Part shown: positions 46,068 to 51,652 of the stretch, one piece after another | How positions within the stretch are numbered: the first letter of the stretch is position 1 | Layout of the letters: every line of letters starts with the position of its first letter | Source of the DNA: Bacteroidaceae bacterium | GTDB taxonomy: Bacteria > Bacteroidota > Bacteroidia > Bacteroidales > Bacteroidaceae | DNA: 51,652 bases | Assembly (NCBI GenBank): GCA_024398595.1 | Contig: JAKSIX010000010.1 | Location: forward strand, 1-51,652 | Reading direction: 5' to 3' | Position numbers and translations under genes: made by a program | The notes under the pieces: model-generated | Databases searched by the model: none | Told to the model about the DNA's origin: nothing | Seen by the model: the letters and a program-made list of their open reading frames with translations, nothing else

Positions 46068-46203
46068 ATACTTCAGAAGTACTTTGTGCCATAAAGTTAT
46101 TATCAAAATTCCAACTTTCACCTATTCACCTTGATTATTTGCAGGCGATCAATCGGTTAATCCGTTTATAACTACAACAAAAATCATAAAAAACGTAAAA
46201 ATG

Positions 46204-46235
46204 TTTGGTAGTAATTACAATATGTAGTTTATTTG
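46204..46235 (+). promoter_or_regulatory. blaI promoter with BlaI-type operator
   Basis: TTTG (46204-46207), 20-base spacer, TTTATTTG (46228-46235), one off the consensus. Inside the spacer lies TACAATATGTA (46216-46226), a TACA/TGTA dyad of the kind bound by BlaI/MecI repressors, with a 3-base centre instead of the usual 2. Binding here would block the polymerase, so autoregulation is likely. Confidence 0.6.
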
Positions 46236-46258
46236 CAGCGTAATCAATTTGCAAAAGG

Positions 46259-46618
46259 ATGAAAAAGCTCACTGACAAGGAATTGGAGATTATGAACGTG
46301 CTCTGGGAGAACGGGGCACTGTCAATGCGTGACTTGGTTGAGAAGTTGCCGCAGCCGCAGCCTCACTTCAATACAGTATCGACTTTCGTACGCCGTCTGG
46401 AGAGAAGCGGGATGGTCATCCACAAGGAACTGGGCGCAAGGTTCTTCCTGTACGAAGCAGCTATGACAAAGGAGAAGTATGCCGAGATGCTGAACCGCGA
46501 CAGCGTGAGCAAGCTCTTTGCCGGTTCTTATATGGACTTCATCTCCTGTCTGGTGGAACAGCAGGAGGTCAGTATCGATGAACTGAAGGAACTGATCCGT
46601 ATGATTGAAGACAAATAA
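46259..46618 (+). CDS. BlaI/MecI/CopY family repressor
   Basis: A 119-aa winged-helix repressor. LTDKELEIMNVLWENGALSMRDLVEKL is the first helices, FNTVSTFVRRLERSGMVIHKE the recognition helix and wing region, and the C-terminal helices dimerise. The M56 gene starts 10 bases downstream. In the classical system the membrane protease triggers cleavage of the repressor; here the pair probably senses an envelope signal, not necessarily beta-lactam. Confidence 0.88.
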   Translation: MKKLTDKELEIMNVLWENGALSMRDLVEKLPQPQPHFNTVSTFVRRLERSGMVIHKELGARFFLYEAAMTKEKYAEMLNRDSVSKLFAGSYMDFISCLVEQQEVSIDELKELIRMIEDK

Positions 46619-46627
46619 TCACGCGCT

Positions 46628-48799
46628 ATGGGCAATGTATTCCTGTTTATACTGATGTGGGCTATGACGCTCATCCTGCTGCTGGCAGTCTATAAGCTCT
46701 GCTTCAGCGGCACCACTCTGCACCGTTTCAACAGGTGCTACCTGCTGGGCGCGACAGTGCTGTCAGCAATCATTCCGCTTACGCATCTGTCCGTACCGCA
46801 GACTGCGGTTGTACCCATTCACGAGACCTATTTCGCTCAGACCCTTCAGGAAGTGACCATTTACGGCAATGCTGCCAGCGCAGCAGAGGCCCTTCAGACG
46901 ACATCCGGATTCTCGTGGGCATGGCTGCTTGTGGGTTGCTGGACAGTATATGTGATTGTCCTGATTACGGGCTGGACACGCTCCATCATCAAGACAAGAC
47001 GGTTTCTGAAAGGCAAAACAATGCACAGACTGGGACACATCCGCGTGGTATCGCACGACGAGCAGTTCGGCCCGTTCAGCTGGATGAACTACATCGTCAT
47101 CTCACGTGCCGAGAGCGGATTCGCACGCCGTGCCAGTATCCGTCACGAGATATCGCACATCAGGCTCGGTCACTACGCTGACCTGGTGTTCCTGCTTGCC
47201 TGTACCATTGTCAACCCGGTATGCTGGCTGATAATGAAGGAAATAAAGATAGTCCACGAATATGAGGCCGATGACGAAGTGATCAACCGTTACGGAATAG
47301 TAGAAAAGGATTACCAGAGACTTTTGATAATGAGAACCGTTGGTGCAGAGGCCTATGCGCTGGCAAGTTCTTTCAATTTGAACATTAAACAACGTATTAT
47401 TATGATGAAGAAAGAAAAGACAATGAAAAGGAGAATGCTGTATCTGCTTGCGGTGATTCCGGCAATAGGACTTATGTCACTGCTCTGCGCGAACAATGCC
47501 AGTGCTGCCGGACTGCAGTCTCAGGAAGCTGTAGAGCAGCAGCCGGCACCTAAGGCCGGAGACATTATAAGCGGTACAGTCACCGATGAGAAAGGCCCTA
47601 TGGCGATGGCATCTGTCAACGAAGTCGATCTTGAAGACCGCATATATGCCAGTGCGCTTACCGATAAGGACGGAGAATACTCGTTCAAACTGGCAGGTGA
47701 GGGACATTTTCTTAAAATCGCCTATGTGGGATACGAGGAAGTGAAGGAGCCCATCCATGCAAGCAATATGGACATAAAGCTCATCAACAGCGAGAATGTG
47801 ATTATGATTTATATTGATGAAGTAATAGCTTATCAGTTCCCTGAGTCCAAAACATCAAAATCCCCCGTTAAAGTCAGCAACGTGCAGGAACTGGGCAAGG
47901 TCATCAGAAAAAGAAAAGTCCGCAAAGCCAGAATTGCTATCGGTGAGAAAGAGAAGATGGAAACATTATCGGCAGTCAAGGACATTCTGCGCGAAAATAA
48001 CTGTCTGAATATTGTGTATCAGTCTGTCTTAGGTACTCCGTTGTATGATGAGATACATCGTGCTATGGGTCAGGAGCCAGAGAAGGACAGTGAAGGCTAT
48101 GCAATCGTAAATGGACGAAGAATCACCAAGGTACTTGTAAACGGAAAGGAGGAAATTCCGGCAGACCTTATAGAAGAGATTTTGGAGATTATGGCAGCAG
48201 AACAGAAGGATATCGAAGAAAAAATAGCAAACGACGAGCCGCTTATGCAGGTGGAGAATATGCCGGGATTCCCCGGTGGCAGTATGGCGATGATGCAGTA
48301 TCTGTCAGGCAATATCAAATATCCGGAGGAGGCCCGCGACAATAACATTCAGGGGCGTGTGCTGATACAGTTTGTCGTTGAGAAGGACGGCAGCATATCC
48401 AATGCGGAAGTCGTCAAAAGCGTGCACGAGCTGCTTGACTCGGAAGCTTTGAGATGCGTTTCCGCAATGCCCGCCTGGACACCGGGAACCCAGCAGGGAA
48501 TGCCGGTTCGTGTCCGCTATACGATTCCTATCAATTTCAAGTTTAAAGATAGCGACTCTGATTTCAAGTCTGTCAGAGTGTCCTATATGAAGGAGATGAA
48601 TGTGGCTCTGTTCAAGTCCTGCAAGACTCCAGCCAATGCCGCAATGACAGTCACGCTTGAGAATCTGGACAATGCCATTGACGATGTGATTAACGGACGC
48701 CGCGAATTCTTCGAGATGGACTATTCGAACTATAGCAGCATCCAGGACGCTCTGGGAAACCACGGCATCGACCGGATAAAGTACTCCGCAGACAAATAA
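46628..48799 (+). CDS. BlaR1-like M56 peptidase fused to carboxypeptidase-regulatory and TonB domains
   Basis: A 723-aa membrane protein. The first 270 residues hold several membrane spans and the M56 metallopeptidase with HEISH (H173, E174, H177) and the downstream zinc Glu in YEADDE (about 213). After another span (about 272-295) comes an extracytoplasmic carboxypeptidase-regulatory-like beta domain (about 309-375, ISGTVTDEKGPMAMASV), a charged stretch, and a TonB C-terminal domain (about 555-640, YPEEARDNNIQGRVLIQFVVEKDGSI...). No penicillin-binding sensor domain is present, so the signal differs from that of BlaR1. Confidence 0.85.
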   Translation: MGNVFLFILMWAMTLILLLAVYKLCFSGTTLHRFNRCYLLGATVLSAIIPLTHLSVPQTAVVPIHETYFAQTLQEVTIYGNAASAAEALQTTSGFSWAWLLVGCWTVYVIVLITGWTRSIIKTRRFLKGKTMHRLGHIRVVSHDEQFGPFSWMNYIVISRAESGFARRASIRHEISHIRLGHYADLVFLLACTIVNPVCWLIMKEIKIVHEYEADDEVINRYGIVEKDYQRLLIMRTVGAEAYALASSFNLNIKQRIIMMKKEKTMKRRMLYLLAVIPAIGLMSLLCANNASAAGLQSQEAVEQQPAPKAGDIISGTVTDEKGPMAMASVNEVDLEDRIYASALTDKDGEYSFKLAGEGHFLKIAYVGYEEVKEPIHASNMDIKLINSENVIMIYIDEVIAYQFPESKTSKSPVKVSNVQELGKVIRKRKVRKARIAIGEKEKMETLSAVKDILRENNCLNIVYQSVLGTPLYDEIHRAMGQEPEKDSEGYAIVNGRRITKVLVNGKEEIPADLIEEILEIMAAEQKDIEEKIANDEPLMQVENMPGFPGGSMAMMQYLSGNIKYPEEARDNNIQGRVLIQFVVEKDGSISNAEVVKSVHELLDSEALRCVSAMPAWTPGTQQGMPVRVRYTIPINFKFKDSDSDFKSVRVSYMKEMNVALFKSCKTPANAAMTVTLENLDNAIDDVINGRREFFEMDYSNYSSIQDALGNHGIDRIKYSADK

Positions 48800-48814
48800 G
48801 GAACTGCTCAACGT

Positions 48815-48846
48815 CTTAGGGATTGCAGTCACCTGCAATCCCTAAG
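48815..48846 (+). terminator. 14-bp terminator stem abutting the IS
   Basis: CTTAGGGATTGCAG (48815-48828) pairs perfectly with 48833-48846 across a 4-base TCAC loop. The last paired base is also the first base of the insertion sequence, and the preceding TAA is its target duplication. The natural 3' flank of the hairpin has therefore been pushed 901 bases away. Confidence 0.65.
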
Positions 48847-49746
48847 AAGCTGTTTAAATTTCAATCGTTAATTTTATTATACATGAGCCGGCAGAAAGCG
48901 AGTTGAACCATCGCCACTCCGGTTTCTGAGTAAAATTCGTAGTCCATGGCAATCCTTCTGAAGTTTTCCAACCACGAGAAAGACCTCTCCACGATCCATC
49001 GCAGGGGAAGAACCGCGAGCTTCTTTGAGGATTCGTCAGGTCTGAGGACGACTTTGAACTCGGCACCGAGTTTTGTCCGGGCATCATCAATGAGTTTCTG
49101 CCCCTTGTATCCTCCGTCTGCAAGAATCTTCTTCAGTCGTGGGAAGTTGCCTCTCATAGAATCTATAACTGTATGAGCACCGACACTGTCATGAATATTC
49201 GCCTCGTGGACAACAACACCCATAGGGAGTCCAAGTGTGTCAACTACAATATGTTCCTTGCGCCCCTTGATCTTCTTGTTGCCGTCAATGCCACGGTCGG
49301 TATCCACGTGATGGGACGACTTGATGCTTCTGGAATCTATGATTCCAAGGCTGGGCGTGTCTTCTCTGCCCATCAAATTCCGGACAATGACATGAAGTTT
49401 ATCCATAAGCTCGTCAAAAACACCTTCAAGCTTCCATTTGTTGAAGTAGTAGAAAACGGTGTTGTAAGGCGGAAAGTCCTTCGGGAGCATCCGCCATTGG
49501 CATCCTGTTTTAACCAAATACATGATTGCATTCATTGTCTCTCTGAGAGGGTATTTTCTTTTGCGATGATACGGATCCAAAATTTTTTCTGTAACTTGCC
49601 ACTGTTCATCAGTGAGGTTAGTTGAATATTGACTCATAACTTGTAATGATTTGGTACTCATAAAGTTACGAAAAATATTTCAATTAACCTACTGATTTTC
49701 AAATAGTTATACGGTTATATAACATTAATAAAATTTAAACAGTTTC
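48846..49746. mobile_element. 901-bp IS5-family insertion sequence
   Basis: The ends are GAAGCTGTTTAAATTT (48846-48861) and, inverted, GAAACTGTTTAAATTT (49731-49746), 15 of 16 identical. Flanks are TAA (48843-48845) and TAA (49747-49749), a 3-base duplication as for IS1031-type members of IS5. It encodes one transposase on the minus strand, apparently intact. Left of it is the blaI/M56 operon terminator; right of it is a broken NVEALA-type gene. Confidence 0.88.
48861..49661 (-). CDS. IS5-family DDE transposase
   Basis: A 266-aa transposase. The N-terminal helix-turn-helix region LTDEQWQVTEKIL...YPLRETMNAIMYLVKTGCQWRMLP is typical, and the catalytic triad is D109 (IIDSRSIK), D182 (LADGGYKG) and E225 (RWIVERSFSWLENFRR). 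The frame is uninterrupted, so the element may still be mobile. An alternative start is ATG 49637. Confidence 0.93.
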   Translation of the reverse strand: MSTKSLQVMSQYSTNLTDEQWQVTEKILDPYHRKRKYPLRETMNAIMYLVKTGCQWRMLPKDFPPYNTVFYYFNKWKLEGVFDELMDKLHVIVRNLMGREDTPSLGIIDSRSIKSSHHVDTDRGIDGNKKIKGRKEHIVVDTLGLPMGVVVHEANIHDSVGAHTVIDSMRGNFPRLKKILADGGYKGQKLIDDARTKLGAEFKVVLRPDESSKKLAVLPLRWIVERSFSWLENFRRIAMDYEFYSETGVAMVQLAFCRLMYNKIND

Positions 49747-49747
49747 T

Positions 49748-49959
49748 AATTCTTCAAATGAACTTATCAAAATCAATGTAGAAGCACTAGTGGCTTCGGA
49801 GAGTGGTGACGTACCAAAGCAATACGACTTATACATGACTACCGAAGATGGGAGTTCGGTTATTGTGGAGAAATTACCATAGGGAATCCGAATTTTACAT
49901 GGTGCTCTAATTGGCTGAAGACTGATATAGATACTAAGCATGATATCTGCTATAAATAA
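49748..49959 (+). pseudogene. broken NVEALA-type peptide gene
   Basis: Directly after the IS an open frame without a start reads NSSNELIKINVEALVASESG..., containing the NVEAL(A) motif that ends the leader of a Bacteroidales family of short Cys-containing peptides. The frame stops at 49880-49882, but the +2 frame then reads FGYCGEITIGNPNFTWC... to a stop at 49957-49959, with three Cys, like the C-terminal half of such peptides. So the gene lacks its 5' half (signal/leader) and seems to have a frameshift near 49850. It lies just ahead of a BF3164-like lipoprotein gene, the usual partner. The family call is from memory of the motif. Confidence 0.6.
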
Positions 49960-49990
49960 ATAAATAATAATGAGATACAAACTGTCATAT

Positions 49991-51094
49991 ATGAACAAAA
50001 GAGAACTGTTGTGTTGTTTTGTAATAAGCATATTCCTATGCTCTTGTTTTTCAAACAAACACTATTCATATAGTGTAAACGAAATTGATTTTGCCAATAG
50101 GGCAGAAACTAGGATAGCAGGAGAAAAGATTGCCATTGACGAGATGGGACTTGATGAGGTTATTGCCATAGACAGTTTCATAATTCTTCTTTCTGGCAAT
50201 CCGGAGGGATATGTTTCCGTATATGATAAGAATACACATGACAGATTGGCACATCTGTGTAAAGAAGGTCGTGCAAAGAATGAGTTTATGCATTGTGTGT
50301 TTCCAACCAAACAAACTTTTTACCGTAACAATGATCTTCTATTACCCATTGTTGACAATACCCAGTTTGTGAAGGAACTGAATATTACTGAGTCTATCAG
50401 GAAGGGTAGTGCCGTTGTAGAAAAAACAGATGAATGCATCTCTGTCATAGATGGTTTTGACATTTTTCTGGACAATGATATTGAGAGAAGATTTGAATAC
50501 AGGGATTGTAAGCATGATCCTGTGATAGAGAATCAATACTTACTACCAGAGTACTATCTGATTTCATCGACAGGCAATAAAGAAAAGATTAATGTCTTTC
50601 CCAAAATGATGGATTTCGAGGATACACAAAGAGCAACTGCATTCTATAGCGGTTGTCTTTATAAACATCCCGAAAGAAATCTTGTTGTTCAGCCGTTCCA
50701 GTATATGGATTATATCCTGTTCTTTGACCTTGATAGCGGAAAAAACTTTGCGATACATCAGCCAGGATCTTTGTCTTTTGATGATATTATTCCAATGAAA
50801 CATGGAAAATCAGTTTACCATTTTTGTGACTGCGCTGTTTCATCCGAATACTTCATTGTCTTGTACAAAGCAGGTGATTATACGTTAAGTTTTGAAGATT
50901 ATTCAAGGGCCAATCCTGAAATAATAGTATATGATTGGGAAGGTAATTATATCAATAGTGCCCAGCTGGACAATGTTGTTCATTCAATTACTTATGATCA
51001 TGAAAGGAAAATTCTGTATGGAATTGATCGGAGATATGACAGTTTGTATTCATTTGATATTGGTAGTTTAGTTCCTAATCAAAATAATGAATAA
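49991..51094 (+). CDS. BF3164-like lipoprotein, six-bladed propeller type
   Basis: A 367-aa predicted lipoprotein (MNKRELLCCFVISIFLCSC, Cys19). The mature part resembles BF3164/TolB-like six-bladed beta-propeller lipoproteins of Bacteroidales: blades such as VIAIDSFIILLSGNPEGYVSVYDKNTHDRL, DYILFFDLDSGK and IIVYDWEGNYINSAQLDNVVHSITYDHERKILYGIDRR. The ATG at 49991 is preferred; an ATG at 49970 would add seven residues before the signal. Base composition is lower in GC than the genes left of the IS. Such genes usually sit beside NVEALA peptide genes; function is unknown. Confidence 0.78.
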   Translation: MNKRELLCCFVISIFLCSCFSNKHYSYSVNEIDFANRAETRIAGEKIAIDEMGLDEVIAIDSFIILLSGNPEGYVSVYDKNTHDRLAHLCKEGRAKNEFMHCVFPTKQTFYRNNDLLLPIVDNTQFVKELNITESIRKGSAVVEKTDECISVIDGFDIFLDNDIERRFEYRDCKHDPVIENQYLLPEYYLISSTGNKEKINVFPKMMDFEDTQRATAFYSGCLYKHPERNLVVQPFQYMDYILFFDLDSGKNFAIHQPGSLSFDDIIPMKHGKSVYHFCDCAVSSEYFIVLYKAGDYTLSFEDYSRANPEIIVYDWEGNYINSAQLDNVVHSITYDHERKILYGIDRRYDSLYSFDIGSLVPNQNNE

Positions 51095-51545
51095 AAATTA
51101 TTTACTGTTGGCAGTACTTGTTATGTTGATGAATTCAAGCTGTATCGATAGTAAAAAACATATGATTAGAAAACTATATGGAAAGACTATTAATCTGACT
51201 TGGATAACAGATTATGTAGGACAGAGCGAGGAGTTTATAGGGAATTCAGATAATTCGTATCTCATAGTCACAAAAATTGACTCTTCTTTTTGCACACCAT
51301 GTACTGTGAATTATCTCAAAGCCGCAGAATTATTTATGGAACAGTTAAACAATGATGATATTGGTTTTATTTGTATCATACAACCAAAATCACTCGTTGA
51401 TTTGGAAAATGACATAAAAAATCTTAATCTATCTAAGTTGTTGCTTGTGCTTGACCAATCAGATATTTATTCCAAAGTAAACCATCTTGAGCAATATAAC
51501 AGTCTGATGTCTTCATTTTTATTGAATCAAGACTGTGGTATATAA
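51087..51545 (+). CDS. thioredoxin-like lipoprotein, probably truncated
   Basis: A 152-aa protein starting inside the end of the propeller gene (8-base overlap). The signal leads to a possible lipobox Cys19 (MNSSC), then IDSSFCTPCTVNYL carries a CxxC (C69, C72) at the start of a helix, as in thioredoxin-fold proteins. The frame ends abruptly after SSFLLNQDCGI, where relatives continue for some 30 residues (last strands and helix of the fold). So the C terminus looks lost; what follows in another frame is a Cys-rich tail (51526-51597). Confidence 0.6.
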   Translation: MNKNYLLLAVLVMLMNSSCIDSKKHMIRKLYGKTINLTWITDYVGQSEEFIGNSDNSYLIVTKIDSSFCTPCTVNYLKAAELFMEQLNNDDIGFICIIQPKSLVDLENDIKNLNLSKLLLVLDQSDIYSKVNHLEQYNSLMSSFLLNQDCGI

Positions 51546-51597
51546 TTGGTGTTGTGATAGTTGTCCTTCAACAACCTATTGTGGTATTGATGATTGA
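51526..51597 (+). pseudogene. Cys-rich tail fragment after the thioredoxin-like gene
   Basis: In the +1 frame relative to the preceding gene, 23 codons open after a TGA and end at 51595-51597. They read ...VVYNWCCDSCPSTTYCGIDD with four Cys, like the C terminus of an NVEALA-type peptide. No start codon is available, so it would be a remnant joined to the truncated gene by deletion. From 51598 to the window end nothing else is recognisable. Confidence 0.35.
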
Positions 51598-51652
51598 TTT
51601 CATTCGTAAAGTAGTTATATGTGAACCACCCCTAGAGGCAGTTCTGTTAAAC

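Noticed and set aside
49747-49749. A 4-base target duplication for the IS
   Set aside because: The flanks are CTAA on the left and TAAT on the right, so only the 3-base TAA is shared.
1-51652. CRISPR arrays, tRNA or rRNA genes
   Set aside because: No regularly spaced direct repeats, cloverleaf-type genes or rRNA-like stretches were seen on either strand by eye; a tRNA scan would be needed to be certain.

Overview
The window reads as a chromosome segment of a Bacteroidales gut-type bacterium (phylum Bacteroidota). The signs are: Bacteroidota promoters (TTTG, 20-23 bases, TAnnTTTG) upstream of several genes; an RprX/RprY two-component pair; a Bacteroides-type EF-G paralogue (EF-G2); domain families largely confined to this phylum (DUF4827, DUF4924, DUF5723, BF3164-like lipoproteins, NVEALA-type peptides); and weak Shine-Dalgarno signals. 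The genus cannot be fixed from the sequence alone. No rRNA, tRNA or CRISPR array was seen.

Layout. 1-22.9 kb is almost entirely minus-strand housekeeping: rprXY, EF-G2, hemW (plus strand), then the tightly packed run ECF sigma / 51-aa ORF / rpe / comEC / nrnA / DUF4827 lipoprotein / glmM, the run lipoprotein / DUF5723 / LysE-type exporter / DUF4924 / prfC / tsaC (Sua5-type) / ClC / fmt, and a PPTase and ssb. From 23 to 30.9 kb the plus strand carries an HU protein, a 29-residue basic protein resembling the mS38/bS22 ribosomal proteins, RNase E/G, an orphan sugar-binding-type lipoprotein with cytidine deaminase, and grpE-dnaJ-folC; a glucosaminidase/LysM gene lies on the minus strand.

30.9-41.6 kb is one plus-strand catabolic operon joining galactose and L-arabinose genes: cytosolic mutarotase, galactokinase, lipoprotein mutarotase, SGLT-type Na+/sugar symporter, araD, araA, an FGGY kinase in the araB position, and a third, secreted mutarotase. 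A good promoter and a palindrome (CTAATTAA-N12-TTAATTAG) precede it; no regulator gene is present.

41.8-51.6 kb is accessory. It holds a three-gene overlapping operon (secreted 395-aa protein, ECF sigma, small single-span membrane protein) behind a 12-bp perfect dyad, a DUF4143 ATPase, an unknown membrane protein, and a BlaI/M56 regulatory pair with a BlaI-like operator. A 901-bp IS5-family element follows, sitting directly on the terminator of that pair. Beyond it is an AT-rich locus of the NVEALA peptide / BF3164 lipoprotein / thioredoxin-like type. The peptide gene there survives only as a fragment lacking its 5' end and apparently frameshifted, and the thioredoxin-like gene appears truncated and followed by a second cysteine-rich tail. 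This decayed peptide locus is the least explained part of the window.
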